Below are positions 14,781-23,395 of a DNA stretch of 64,000 bases, one piece after another; position 1 is the first letter of the stretch; the number at the start of each line of letters is the position of its first letter. This DNA is from an uncultured Flavobacterium sp. (GTDB taxonomy: Bacteria; Bacteroidota; Bacteroidia; Flavobacteriales; Flavobacteriaceae), in assembly GCF_946478785.1 (NCBI RefSeq), contig NZ_CAMLDD010000023.1:32542-96541 (forward strand). Reading direction: 5' to 3'. The notes beneath the pieces are model-generated. The model worked only from the letters and a program-made list of their open reading frames with translations. It did not search any database and had not been told where the DNA came from. The translations under genes were made by a program, and so were the position numbers.

Positions 14781-16370
14781 ATGCCCACCGACTGTATCAG
14801 CTACCAAAACTCAGGATATTTCTCTAAATTGATACAAGATTATTTAGATCAAAAAACCGAATTACAGTCACTATACAATCATTTTCCAACCTTAGAAAAT
14901 TTTGAAAAGCAAATCATTGAAAAACAGGCTAATTTCTATAATGACAACCGAATTCCATTGGTTGAAACTTTAAAAAGGCAATATCAGAATATCGAAATTT
15001 CTGATTCGACTAAACAAAATATTGAACTTTTAGCTCATCCCTATACCTTTACAATTACGACCGGACATCAATTAAACTTGTTTTGCGGTCCATTGTATTT
15101 TTTATATAAAATTGTTTCGACAATTAACCTGACCAAAGAATTAAAATCGAAATATCCAACGTACAATTTTGTTCCAATTTACTGGATGGCTACAGAAGAT
15201 CATGATTTTGAAGAGATTAATTATTTTAATTTTAAAGGAAAAAAATTCAGATGGAATAAAGAAAGTGCTGGACCGGTTGGAAGACTTGCAACAGAAGGTT
15301 TAGCAGAATTCTTAGAAATTTATTCTAAAGAATTAGGATCAAGTACAAATGCGGGTTTCATAAAAAACTTATTTCAAGAAGCCTATTTAAAACATGAAAA
15401 CCTTGCCGATGCAACTCGTTTTTTAGCCAACAGTTTATTTGCTGATTATGGTTTAGTCATATTAGATGCAGACGACACCGATTTAAAACGTGTTTTTATT
15501 CCATATATTAAAGAAGAATTAGAAAAACAAACTTCGTTCAAAGCGGTTCAAAAAACAATCGAAGAACTTAAAGAGTATACTGTTCAGGTAAATCCGCGTG
15601 AAATCAATTTATTTTATATAGAAGATAATCTGCGTGAGAGAATCATTTTTGAAAATGATAAATATTATGTAAATAACACTAAAACCTCATTTTCAAAAGA
15701 AGAAATTCTGAAATTATTGGAAAGCAATCCGGAAAAATTCAGTCCAAACGTGATTATGCGTCCGCTTTATCAGGAAGTTATTTTGCCTAATCTATGTTAT
15801 ATTGGCGGAGGCGGAGAAATTGCCTATTGGCTGGAATTGAAATCATTTTTTGATGCTGTAAACATTACTTTCCCAATGCTTTTAGTTCGAAATTCAGTGC
15901 TTTTAAATACCGAAAAACAAGCAAAAAAAGCGGATAATTTAGGTTTAAGCTGGGCAGATTTATTTACAAAACCGGATGATTTAGTGAATACAATCACACA
16001 CAAATTATCTGCTTTTCCAATTGATTTAACCCCACAAAAAGAAACACTAGAAAAACAATTTGAATATCTTTACGAACTGGCTCTGCAAACCGACAAATCA
16101 TTTAGCGGCGCAGTAAAAGCTCAGGAAGTGAAACAGAAAAAAGGACTGGAAAACCTAGAAAAAAGGTTATTAAAAGCCCAAAAACGAAAATTAGATGACG
16201 AATTACAGCGTGTAACCGATTTGCAGTTGGAGTTGTTCCCAAACAAAGGACTGCAGGAACGCCAGGCTAATTTTTCAGAATTTTATTTAGAAAAAGGTGA
16301 ACAATTGATTCCGCTTTTGATTCAAAAATTAAAACCGTTAGAAACTAATTTTAATATTATAACGATATAA
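14781..16370 (+). CDS. bshC: Bacillithiol biosynthesis cysteine-adding enzyme BshC
   Basis: 529 residues, normal for BshC. It adds L-cysteine to glucosaminyl-malate, the last step in making bacillithiol, the low-molecular-weight thiol of Firmicutes and many Bacteroidota. Recognisable blocks are TITTGHQLNLFCGPLYFLYK (about residues 92-111), YWMATEDHDFEEI (about 135-147) with the FRWN segment, and RPLYQEVILPNLCYIGGGGE (about 330-350). A coiled-coil helix pair occupies about 430-490, as in the crystal structure family. It is not next to bshA or bshB, which is common in this phylum. A monocistronic gene. Confidence 0.95.
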   Translation: MPTDCISYQNSGYFSKLIQDYLDQKTELQSLYNHFPTLENFEKQIIEKQANFYNDNRIPLVETLKRQYQNIEISDSTKQNIELLAHPYTFTITTGHQLNLFCGPLYFLYKIVSTINLTKELKSKYPTYNFVPIYWMATEDHDFEEINYFNFKGKKFRWNKESAGPVGRLATEGLAEFLEIYSKELGSSTNAGFIKNLFQEAYLKHENLADATRFLANSLFADYGLVILDADDTDLKRVFIPYIKEELEKQTSFKAVQKTIEELKEYTVQVNPREINLFYIEDNLRERIIFENDKYYVNNTKTSFSKEEILKLLESNPEKFSPNVIMRPLYQEVILPNLCYIGGGGEIAYWLELKSFFDAVNITFPMLLVRNSVLLNTEKQAKKADNLGLSWADLFTKPDDLVNTITHKLSAFPIDLTPQKETLEKQFEYLYELALQTDKSFSGAVKAQEVKQKKGLENLEKRLLKAQKRKLDDELQRVTDLQLELFPNKGLQERQANFSEFYLEKGEQLIPLLIQKLKPLETNFNIITI

Positions 16371-16483
16371 AACAAAAAGCAATAAAGTAATAGCCTTCAG
16401 AAATAAATAACCACTCTCTTCTGAAATTATTACTTCTCAAACCAAATAGAAAATTTAAAAATTAACCTATTTACAAAAAACTG

Positions 16484-17755
16484 ATGGTAAGAGAACGTTT
16501 AATTTCGCTTGATGTCTTTCGTGGACTAACTATTTTATTAATGACCGTTGTAAACAATCCAGGAGACTGGGGAAATGTTTACGCACCTTTATTACATGCT
16601 GACTGGCATGGCTGTACACCAACCGATCTGGTTTTTCCATTCTTTGTTTTTATTATGGGAGTTGCTGTTCCGTTAGCAATGCCTGATAAATTTTATGACA
16701 GTACTACTTTCAATAAAATTTTAGTTCGCTCGTTGCGAATGCTTTGCTTGGGGATTTTCTTTAACTTTTTTGGAAAAATCCAGCTATTTGGTCTTGATGG
16801 AATTCCGCTTCTAATAGGAAGACTTGCCATTACCATAGCTGTGGGTTATGCTTTAATGGGAAGTTTTAGTTCCAAAGTCAAAAACATATTAGCCTTTTCA
16901 ATCCTTTTTATCTACCTCTTTTTGGCTTACAGTGGTATCGAAGCTTATCAGGATGTTAGGCTTCCTGGAGTTTTACAGCGCATTGCCATAGTCTATTTTG
17001 TAGTTTCGCTTTTGTATTTAAAAACATCTCTAAAAACTCAGATCATTACAGGAGCTGTACTTTTATTAGGATATTGGGCATTAATGACTTTAATTCCTAT
17101 TCCCTGGATCGGTGAACCAAATCTGGAAAAAGGAACCAATCTCGCCTCATGGCTTGACAGCATTTTGTTGAAAGGACATATGTATAGCGGAACCGTAACC
17201 TGGGATCCGGAAGGAATTTTAAGCACCATTCCCTCTATTGTAAACGGAATTATTGGTTTATTGATTGGTCAGCTATTACAGCAAAACCTGCCGAAAACTA
17301 AAAAAGCTCAAAAAATGGCAATTGCAGGAGTTTTATTAATTATTGGCGGCTTGCTTTGGAATATCGTTTTCCCTATCAACAAATCACTGTGGACAAGCAG
17401 TTATGTTTTATATACTACCGGATTAGCTGCAACAACTTTAGCCATTTTATATTACATCATTGATATTGCCGATTATAAAAAAGGGTTCAAACCCTTTTTA
17501 ATCTGGGGAGTTAACCCAATGATTGTATTTTTTGCTTCGCAGATTATTCCGCAGGCTTTGGTCATGATTCAGTTTAAAAACCCACATAATCCGGAACAAA
17601 ACATTAACTTATTAGATTATCTGTATAGCTTTGGAATAGCGCCATTTTTCAGCAATCCAAAGGCAGCATCTTTGGCCGGAGCTTTGGTGTATGTGGGCAT
17701 CTGGACGTTTATTTTATGGATATTCTACAGAAACAAATTAATATTCAAAGTTTAG
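16484..17755 (+). CDS. Membrane acyltransferase, heparan-alpha-glucosaminide N-acetyltransferase-like (DUF5009/NagX type)
   Basis: 423 residues with about 10-11 predicted membrane helices. The N-terminus RLISLDVFRGLTILLMTVVN followed by HADWHGCTPTDLVFPFFVFI is the signature of the bacterial HGSNAT/DUF5009 family. The His in HADWHGCT is the likely acetyl carrier. In Bacteroidota such proteins (NagX) are thought to move or acetylate amino sugars at the inner membrane. It follows bshC by 113 bases and has no obvious partner gene. Family confident, substrate inferred from relatives only. Confidence 0.87.
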   Translation: MVRERLISLDVFRGLTILLMTVVNNPGDWGNVYAPLLHADWHGCTPTDLVFPFFVFIMGVAVPLAMPDKFYDSTTFNKILVRSLRMLCLGIFFNFFGKIQLFGLDGIPLLIGRLAITIAVGYALMGSFSSKVKNILAFSILFIYLFLAYSGIEAYQDVRLPGVLQRIAIVYFVVSLLYLKTSLKTQIITGAVLLLGYWALMTLIPIPWIGEPNLEKGTNLASWLDSILLKGHMYSGTVTWDPEGILSTIPSIVNGIIGLLIGQLLQQNLPKTKKAQKMAIAGVLLIIGGLLWNIVFPINKSLWTSSYVLYTTGLAATTLAILYYIIDIADYKKGFKPFLIWGVNPMIVFFASQIIPQALVMIQFKNPHNPEQNINLLDYLYSFGIAPFFSNPKAASLAGALVYVGIWTFILWIFYRNKLIFKV

Positions 17756-17942
17756 GAAGTATTTTACCATGTAAGTGATATAAATTCATTTTCGAAAACA
17801 GCATAATTTGTCGGAATATTTCACGCAAAGCTATTTATATGAACTTACATCCCTTATATGGTTTAAAAAAAAATTCTTGGTAAAAACATCATTCCACTAC
17901 GTTTTAATTATGAATTTATTAAAAACAATTCATAAAAAAGCC

Positions 17943-17950
17943 TACTTTTG
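17943..17950 (+). promoter_or_regulatory. -7 box of the ndk promoter
   Basis: TACTTTTG, an exact match to TAnnTTTG, followed by C as in strong flavobacterial promoters, 26 bases before the ndk ATG. No clear TTG at -33. Confidence 0.6.
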
Positions 17951-17976
17951 CACAAAAATTTAAAATTCGCAAGAAA

Positions 17977-18396
17977 ATGGCAACAAATAGAACTTTTACA
18001 ATGATTAAGCCGGATGCTGTTGCAAACGGACACATAGGAAACATCTTAGCAATGATTACTAACAGAGGTTTCAAAATCGTTTCATTAAAACTAACGCAAT
18101 TAACTGTAGCAGATGCTCAGGCTTTTTACGCTGTACACTCTGCAAGACCATTTTACGGAGAATTAGTTGAATTCATGTCTCGTGGACCAATCGTTGCTGC
18201 AATTTTAGAAAAAGAAAATGCTGTAGAAGATTTCAGAACTTTAATTGGAGCTACCAATCCTGCTGAAGCTGCAGAAGGAACTATTCGTAAAGCATATGCA
18301 ACTTCAATTGGAGAAAATGCAGTTCACGGATCTGATAGCGACGAAAACGCAGCTATCGAAGGTGCTTTTCACTTTGCTGGAAGAGAGCAATTCTAG
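17977..18396 (+). CDS. ndk: Nucleoside-diphosphate kinase
   Basis: 139 residues, the standard size. It transfers the gamma phosphate of ATP to nucleoside diphosphates in the cytoplasm through a phospho-histidine. The start ([20 protein letters not shown]), the Kpn-loop region ([16 protein letters not shown]) and the active-site segment NAVHGSDS (His117) are all intact. It has its own promoter and a strong terminator 40 bases after the stop, so it is monocistronic. Confidence 0.97.
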   Translation: MATNRTFTMIKPDAVANGHIGNILAMITNRGFKIVSLKLTQLTVADAQAFYAVHSARPFYGELVEFMSRGPIVAAILEKENAVEDFRTLIGATNPAEAAEGTIRKAYATSIGENAVHGSDSDENAAIEGAFHFAGREQF

Positions 18397-18431
18397 TATT
18401 AAATGTTCAGCTTTTGAGCTGACATTAAACA

Positions 18432-18470
18432 TAAAAAAAACCGATTCAAAAGTTTGAATCGGTTTTTTTT
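18432..18470 (+). terminator. Terminator after ndk
   Basis: A stem of about 12 bp (AACCGATTCAAA paired with TTTGAATCGGTT) with an A run before and eight T residues after. It serves ndk and probably also the convergent DUF721/lipoprotein unit. Confidence 0.88.
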
Positions 18471-18506
18471 ATATCAGACTGAATACTAAAATCCTAACAC
18501 TGAACA

Positions 18507-18803
18507 CTATCTCAAAACAACATCCTTAACCACTTCCCTTCCCAGTTCCTCATTAATCATTTTAACGATTTTAGATTTTCCATGGCTTAGTTCTTCTCTT
18601 AAAACCGCCGATCCAAGTTCTACATACAGCGTGCTTCCTTTCAAAACAACATTTTTAGTATACGTGTTCACCCCGTTGCCCATCAACTGCCTCCAGGCTT
18701 CTTTTACATCAATCTGATCCATGCCTGGTTGCAGTTTATTCACCTGAATAATCTGTTGCAGCACATCGCCAATCGTACTCTGATTATTTAGTCTTTTTGC
18801 CAT
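18507..18803 (-). CDS. DUF721 (DciA-like) protein
   Basis: 98 residues, consisting of one DUF721 domain: STIGDVLQQIIQ at the start, EAWRQLMGNGVNTYTKNV in the middle, and LYVELGSAVLREELSHGKSK. DciA-family proteins help load the replicative helicase in bacteria that lack DnaC; short DUF721 proteins of this type are usual in Bacteroidota, often near recF. It overlaps the upstream lipoprotein gene by 20 bases, so they are co-translated. The helicase-loader role is inferred from the family and is not visible in the sequence. Confidence 0.85.
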   Translation of the reverse strand: MAKRLNNQSTIGDVLQQIIQVNKLQPGMDQIDVKEAWRQLMGNGVNTYTKNVVLKGSTLYVELGSAVLREELSHGKSKIVKMINEELGREVVKDVVLR

Positions 18804-19224
18804 CTTCTAATAAATTTACTGGTCCAGCTTTTTTATAATGATATTCCTTATTCTGATCGTTTTTAACCACAAATGTTTCATCCGAAATCGAAATCAGCTC
18901 CTCGCTCCATTTGGCATAATCCGTTTTATAATCCAAAAAAGCCCCTCTGTCTGTAAATCGAACCGAAATATTTTCAAAAGTATCTGTGGTCAAAAAAGTT
19001 CCGTCAAGCTGCGCCATCACCTTTGTTCGCGTTCCTTTAGTTCCTTTTATCTGAAAATAATCAAAATTCTCATTCATTCCATACGCCTTCTCTTCTCCTT
19101 TATCAAAAACCACTTTTTCAATTTCCCAGTAACCATTCAATTTTGCAATATCTACAGGTTTAATTTCCTGCTTACAGCTTACAAACAAAACCGATAAAAT
19201 CAAAATCATAAAAGTTTTTTTCAT
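18784..19224 (-). CDS. Lipocalin-like lipoprotein
   Basis: I place the start at the ATG at 19224, giving 146 residues, because MKKTFMILILSVLFVSC is a clean lipoprotein signal (Cys at residue 17). An upstream in-frame ATG at 19332 would run through a dispersed intergenic repeat and lose the signal. The mature part is rich in beta strands: LNGYWEIEKVVFDKG, MAQLDGTFLTTD, FVVKNDQNKEYHYKK, a lipocalin-like pattern common in flavobacterial lipoproteins. Probably sits in the outer membrane facing the periplasm. Function unknown. It overlaps the DUF721 gene. Confidence 0.8.
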   Translation of the reverse strand: MKKTFMILILSVLFVSCKQEIKPVDIAKLNGYWEIEKVVFDKGEEKAYGMNENFDYFQIKGTKGTRTKVMAQLDGTFLTTDTFENISVRFTDRGAFLDYKTDYAKWSEELISISDETFVVKNDQNKEYHYKKAGPVNLLEDGKKTK

Positions 19225-19249
19225 ATAATAAAATTTATTAGGAGCTGTT

Positions 19250-19316
19250 TCCTGCTGTCCGCTATATCTTTTATGGCGAACCCCGCCATAAAAGGATGCC
19301 GCTTCCATCAGGGCTA
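19250..19316 (-). repeat. Dispersed stem-loop element, copy B
   Basis: On the minus strand it starts TAGCCCTGATGGAAGCGG, then an 11-bp stem CTTTTATGGCG (19268-19278 on plus, complement 19284-19294) around a 5-base loop, then TAGCGGACAGCAGGAA. It lies just upstream of the lipocalin-like lipoprotein gene. Confidence 0.85.
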
Positions 19317-19414
19317 AAACTCCAATTTTCAAAAGAATATTTAGTGAACTACAAAGTTAACTTTATAAATTTAAAAGAAGTAAAAATCTTCAAAACACAT
19401 TAAACTATTTTGCA

Positions 19415-19422
19415 TATTTTTG
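19415..19422 (+). promoter_or_regulatory. -7 box of the serine hydrolase gene
   Basis: TATTTTTG, an exact TAnnTTTG match, 28 bases before the ATG. Confidence 0.45.
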
Positions 19423-19450
19423 GTCAAATCCCAAACCAAAAACACAAACC

Positions 19451-20515
19451 ATGACCAAAACAATTTGTGAAATTCTGATATTGTTATTCTTTGTAAGTTG
19501 CAGTAAAGATGACAATACTTCTGATACTAATCCAATTCAAACCATGTACTTTCCACCCCTAACAGGAAATAGCTGGGAGACAACATCAATTTCAGATTTA
19601 AAATGGAATCAAAATGCCGTAAAGCCACTTCTGGATTACTTAGAACTCAAAAATTCTAAATCCTTCATCGTCTTAGTCAATGGCCGAATCGTTTTAGAAA
19701 ATTACTTCAACAATCACACTCCAACAACAAACTGGTATTGGGCAAGCGCCGGAAAAACACTAACTTCAATCATGGTCGGAATTGCTCAGCAAGAAGGTCT
19801 GCTGAACATAAACAATAAGGTCTCTCAATATATTGGCACAGGCTGGACAAGCGAAACACTCGCAAAAGAAAATCTGATAACGTCCAAACATTTACTTACC
19901 ATGACATCAGGGTTAGACGACAGCACAGACGAAGTCGAACCCGTTAACCTTATCTACAAAGCTGATGCAGGTTCACGCTGGGCATATCACAATGTATATG
20001 TAAAATTGCAGGATGTTGTTGAAGCAGCAAGTTCACAAACCTGGACGAATTATTTCAATACTAAATTAAGGGACAAAATTGGCATGAATGGCATTTGGGT
20101 TCAGCTTGGAGTGAACAGTGTTTATACTAGCAACTCAAGAAGCATGGCACGATTTGGACTTTTAATGCTCAACAAAGGGAAGTGGGGCAACAATACGATT
20201 TTCAACGAAGGCTATTTCACAGAAGCAACAACCACATCACAAAACATCAATTTAGGCTACGGATATTTATGGTGGCTTAACGGAAAAGCAAATTATCATT
20301 TACCGCAATCCCAACTCACATTTATGGAAAGTATTATTCCAACTGCACCAAGCGATATGTTTATGGCATTGGGTAAAAATGATCAGAAAATCTATATCGT
20401 TCCAAGTAAAAAAATGGTAATCATAAGAATGGGAGAAGCTGCAGACGATGATAGCTTAGCCTTATCTGATTTTGATAAAACTTTATGGGAAAAAATTAGT
20501 GCTTTGTATAATTAA
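19451..20515 (+). CDS. Serine hydrolase, beta-lactamase class C family, lipoprotein
   Basis: 354 residues. Lipoprotein signal (ILLLFFVSC, Cys17), so anchored in an outer membrane leaflet or the periplasm. The penicillin-binding/transpeptidase-like fold is shown by the SxxK motif (SAGK, Ser99 and Lys102) and the YxN motif (YHN, residues 179-181). RSMARFGLLMLNKGKWG and GYGYLWWLNG are also typical of the family. Members include class C beta-lactamases, esterases and D-amino peptidases; the lipoprotein anchoring and divergence suggest an esterase/peptidase rather than resistance. Substrate unknown. A single gene. Confidence 0.88.
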   Translation: MTKTICEILILLFFVSCSKDDNTSDTNPIQTMYFPPLTGNSWETTSISDLKWNQNAVKPLLDYLELKNSKSFIVLVNGRIVLENYFNNHTPTTNWYWASAGKTLTSIMVGIAQQEGLLNINNKVSQYIGTGWTSETLAKENLITSKHLLTMTSGLDDSTDEVEPVNLIYKADAGSRWAYHNVYVKLQDVVEAASSQTWTNYFNTKLRDKIGMNGIWVQLGVNSVYTSNSRSMARFGLLMLNKGKWGNNTIFNEGYFTEATTTSQNINLGYGYLWWLNGKANYHLPQSQLTFMESIIPTAPSDMFMALGKNDQKIYIVPSKKMVIIRMGEAADDDSLALSDFDKTLWEKISALYN

Positions 20516-20549
20516 CTACATTCTCTAAACCCTGTCTGCTAAAGTTATT

Positions 20550-21227
20550 TTACCAGAGCATTTCTTTTTGAAATTCAGCATCCCAAAAAGTTCCTGTTGC
20601 CATTTCGCTTTCGATTAATTTAAATATTCCATTTGCAGAAAATTCAGTTGTTAATGGTGCTCCTTCTGTTGATAATTTTGTATTTACCCAACCGGATGAA
20701 TTGAATTTACATTAATATTTTTAACTTTCAATCTTGAAGACAGAGTCTTGGTATACATATTTAAAGCAGATTTTGACATTCTATATGCGGTAGAGTCGCT
20801 TTTTGATATCATGTTCAATGTTGCCATTATTGAAGAAATATTCAAAATTTTGCCATTCGGATTTACTAAATCTAAAATAGTTTCCGTAAAATGTACAAGT
20901 CCGAAAACATTTGTTTCAAAAGTTGATCTTAAACTTTCTAAATCTGGCTCATTTTTATCCAAGTCCGGAGCAATTCCGGCATTGTTTACCAAAATATCAA
21001 TTCCTTTGTAATTGTTTCTAATTAATGAATTCGCATTATCAATTGATTCTTGATTAGTCAAATCTAATTCAACAACAAATAAGTTTTCGGAATCGATATT
21101 TTCAATTTTACCATTTCTTGAAGTTCCAATGACAAAATAATTTTCTGCAATTAATTTTCTTTGCTAAAGCATTTCCTATACCTGAATTAGCTCCTGTTAT
21201 TAGTACAACTTTATTATTCGAAATCAT
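20550..21227 (-). pseudogene. SDR-family oxidoreductase, broken by two frameshifts
   Basis: Read across three frames this is a complete short-chain dehydrogenase of about 225 residues. The start MISNNKVVLITGANSGIGNA carries the NAD(P)-binding TGxxxGIG motif. One extra A in the AAGAAAATTAA tract near 21158 shifts the frame; the middle (20684-21061) holds NNAG, the catalytic Ser (NISSIM) and YxxxK (YRMSK). A missing G near 20689 (VNSIHPG) shifts it back, and the tail ends at TAA 20550. The two changes cancel in length. Either a recent pseudogene or two homopolymer errors. Substrate unknown. Confidence 0.8.
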
Positions 21228-21240
21228 TTAGTGTCTAATT

Positions 21241-21420
21241 TTACCTTTTGTGACGCAATCTGGCCAGGATTCCCATAAAAAAAAGAACCACTCCCAAAAC
21301 CAATAAAGCATAATAAATAGATAAATTATTATCTCTTAAAACATTAGCCAAAACAAAACAGATAATACTCGCAAAATAAAAAACAAGTGGCGATATATTT
21401 TTAATAGAAGAAAAACTCAT
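21241..21420 (-). CDS. Small two-helix membrane protein downstream of ftsY
   Basis: 59 residues, ATG at 21420, too short for the usual cutoff. Two hydrophobic helices (PLVFYFASIICFVLANVL and YYALLVLGVVLFFMGILA) are followed by a basic end (RLRHKR), so it is an inner-membrane hairpin with both ends probably inside. It begins 8 bases after the ftsY stop, so the two are transcribed together. I do not recognise a family. A link to membrane protein targeting is suggested only by the position. Confidence 0.75.
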   Translation of the reverse strand: MSFSSIKNISPLVFYFASIICFVLANVLRDNNLSIYYALLVLGVVLFFMGILARLRHKR

Positions 21421-21428
21421 TATAAATT

Positions 21429-22382
21429 TTATTTAAAGAAACTGTCTACGAATTCATATTTATTGAAGACCTGCAAATCTTCTATTCCTTCTCCAACACC
21501 TATGTATTTTACAGGAATCTGGAATTGGTCTGAAATACCTATTACGACACCACCTTTTGCAGTTCCGTCTAATTTAGTTACAGCAAGTGAAGTAACTTCA
21601 GTAGCAGCTGTAAATTGCTTAGCTTGTTCAAAAGCATTCTGGCCTGTAGAACCATCTAAAACCAAAAGAACATCGTGAGGTGCATCGGCAACCACTTTTT
21701 GCATTACACGTTTTACTTTGGTCAGTTCGTTCATTAAATTGATTTTATTATGAAGACGCCCTGCTGTATCAATAATAACAACATCTGCATTTTGAGCAAC
21801 TGCAGATTGCAACGTATCAAAAGCCACAGAAGCCGGATCACTTCCCATGTTTTGTCTAACGATTGGAACATCAACACGATCTGCCCAAACCTGTAATTGA
21901 TCAATCGCAGCAGCACGAAAAGTATCAGCAGCACCTAAAACTACTTTGTAACCTGCTTTTTTAAACTGATAAGCCAATTTACCAATAGTAGTTGTTTTAC
22001 CAACTCCATTAACACCAACAACCATTAAAACATATGGCTTTTTATCTTTCGGAATTTCGAATTCGGTTGCCTCACCTGTATTAGTTTCAGATAGTAAAGC
22101 ACCTATCTCGTCACGCAATATTTGGTTTAACTCATCAGTTCCTAAATATTTATCTTCGGCAACACGTTTTTCTATTCGGGTAATGATTTTAAGCGTAGTG
22201 TTTACCCCAACATCAGAGGCTACGAGAATTTCCTCAAGATTATCCAATACATCGTCATCGACTTTTGATTTTCCAGCAACGGCTTTGCTTAATTTGGAGA
22301 AGAAGGTAGTTTTTGATTTTTCAAGACTTTTGTCTAAAGTCTCTTTTTTATCGGTAGAAAATAATTTTTTAAAAAAACTCAT
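21429..22382 (-). CDS. ftsY: Signal recognition particle receptor FtsY
   Basis: 317 residues, without the long acidic A domain of E. coli FtsY, as usual in Bacteroidota. The NG domain is complete: G1 GVNGVGKTTTIGKLA, G2 DTFRAAA, G3 DTAGR, G4 TKLDGTAKGG, and the closing GVGEGIEDLQVF. It docks SRP-ribosome complexes at the inner membrane and passes them to SecYEG. It lies in the conserved rpmB-rpmG-DUF4295-ftsY order, but a terminator and a dispersed repeat separate it from the ribosomal genes, so it probably has its own promoter. Confidence 0.97.
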   Translation of the reverse strand: MSFFKKLFSTDKKETLDKSLEKSKTTFFSKLSKAVAGKSKVDDDVLDNLEEILVASDVGVNTTLKIITRIEKRVAEDKYLGTDELNQILRDEIGALLSETNTGEATEFEIPKDKKPYVLMVVGVNGVGKTTTIGKLAYQFKKAGYKVVLGAADTFRAAAIDQLQVWADRVDVPIVRQNMGSDPASVAFDTLQSAVAQNADVVIIDTAGRLHNKINLMNELTKVKRVMQKVVADAPHDVLLVLDGSTGQNAFEQAKQFTAATEVTSLAVTKLDGTAKGGVVIGISDQFQIPVKYIGVGEGIEDLQVFNKYEFVDSFFK

Positions 22383-22475
22383 TTTTTTTGTAGATTATTA
22401 GATTTTGTTAGACTTGTTGGATTTGCAAACAATCCGAAGCCTGAAAAGCTTAAAAGAAGGACAATTGTTTTAGAC

Positions 22476-22545
22476 TAGCCCTGACAGCAGCGGCATCCTT
22501 TGCCTGCCTTCTTTAGGCAGGCAAAGATTTAGCGAATGGCGGGAA
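22476..22545 (+). repeat. Dispersed stem-loop element, copy C
   Basis: TAGCCCTGACAGCAGCGG, then an 11-bp stem CTTTGCCTGCC (22498-22508) with GGCAGGCAAAG (22516-22526) around a 7-base loop, then TTTAGCGAATGGCGGGAA. The stem sequence differs from the other copies but pairing is fully kept. It lies between the DUF4295 terminator and ftsY. Confidence 0.85.
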
Positions 22546-22602
22546 CAATGTTTAAAAAAAAGCCAATTGTTGTGCTCCTATAAATTTTAAACAAATATAA
22601 AA

Positions 22603-22637
22603 ATAAAAAAGCTACTTTCGAGATGAAAGTAGCTTTT
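22603..22637 (-). terminator. Terminator of the rpmB-rpmG-DUF4295 unit
   Basis: A 13-bp stem (AAAAGCTACTTTC paired with GAAAGTAGCTTTT) around a 5-base loop, with a T run on the minus strand. It lies 20 bases after the DUF4295 stop. Confidence 0.85.
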
Positions 22638-22656
22638 CTATATAATGTGATTGTTA

Positions 22657-22809
22657 TTATTTCTTTTTCAAGAAAGTATCAACTTCTTCAGGAGCCATAA
22701 TAGATTCTACGAATGTATATGCACCAGTTTTTGGAGATTTCACCATTTTGATGGCTTTTGATAATCTCTTAGAAGCTGTTTGTAACGATGCTACGGTTTT
22801 CTTTGCCAT
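22657..22809 (-). CDS. DUF4295 family protein
   Basis: 50 residues, ATG at 22809, below the usual ORF cutoff. It is very basic at the start (MAKKTVASLQTASKRLSKAI) and ends EEVDTFLKKK. It matches the short DUF4295 family of Bacteroidota, always next to rpmB and rpmG. The position and basic character suggest a ribosome-associated protein, but no role is established. Follows rpmG by 68 bases and is closed by a terminator. Confidence 0.87.
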   Translation of the reverse strand: MAKKTVASLQTASKRLSKAIKMVKSPKTGAYTFVESIMAPEEVDTFLKKK

Positions 22810-22877
22810 GATTCAAATGTTATTGAAATTAATAAAAAACAAATGTTACCATCTGAGATTTATCAAACCTCTAATTA

Positions 22878-23060
22878 TTACTTAATTTCTTTGTGAACAG
22901 TTACTCTTTTCAAGATTGGATTAAATTTTTTAATCTCTAATCTGTCTGGAGTATTTTTTTTGTTCTTTGTTGTGATGTATCTTGAAGTCCCTGCAACACC
23001 AGTAGTCTTGTGCTCAGTACATTCTAAAATTACCTGGATTCTATTACCTTTCTTTGCCAT
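22878..23060 (-). CDS. rpmG: 50S ribosomal protein L33
   Basis: 60 residues. [20 protein letters not shown], then [20 protein letters not shown], is the standard L33 sequence. It lacks the CxxC zinc pairs (only one Cys), so it is the zinc-independent form. A component of the large subunit near the E site. It lies 27 bases after rpmB. Confidence 0.97.
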   Translation of the reverse strand: MAKKGNRIQVILECTEHKTTGVAGTSRYITTKNKKNTPDRLEIKKFNPILKRVTVHKEIK

Positions 23061-23087
23061 CTTGCTATATATTTATTTAGGAAAGGA

Positions 23088-23324
23088 TTATTTGATAAAT
23101 CCTTCTGACTGCGCTTTTTTCAAAACTGCAGAAATTCCATTTTTATTAATTGTTTTTATCGTAGATGCTGCTACTCTAAGAGTAATCCATCTATCTTCTT
23201 CTGGAAGATAAAAACGCTTTTTAACTAAGTTTACAGAAAATTTTCTCTTAGTTTTGTTCATAGCGTGAGAAACGTTATTTCCTACCATCGCTCTTTTACC
23301 TGTAAGGTCACAAACTCTTGACAT
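23088..23324 (-). CDS. rpmB: 50S ribosomal protein L28
   Basis: 78 residues with the family pattern: [20 protein letters not shown] at the start, [16 protein letters not shown], and a conserved C-terminal helix. No zinc-binding CxxC pairs. A large-subunit protein and the first gene of the rpmB-rpmG-DUF4295 unit. Confidence 0.97.
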   Translation of the reverse strand: MSRVCDLTGKRAMVGNNVSHAMNKTKRKFSVNLVKKRFYLPEEDRWITLRVAASTIKTINKNGISAVLKKAQSEGFIK

Positions 23325-23395
23325 TATACTTATCTTTTATCGTTATTCAAAATCAGGGTGCAAAGAAAAGAAAAATAAACGATTGTAGCAAAAAA

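Noticed and set aside
16387..16436. Hairpin after bshC (AGTAAT/ATTACT and TTCAGAA/TTCTGAA)
   Set aside because: Two imperfect arms with unequal internal loops and no T run; too weak to call a terminator.
17769..17850. 8-bp inverted pair (ATGTAAGT/ACTTACAT) upstream of ndk
   Set aside because: Arms are 66 bases apart in an A/T-rich spacer; expected by chance.
19225..19332. N-terminal extension of the lipocalin-like lipoprotein gene
   Set aside because: It is translation of a dispersed repeat and would hide the lipoprotein signal; the ATG at 19224 is the better start.
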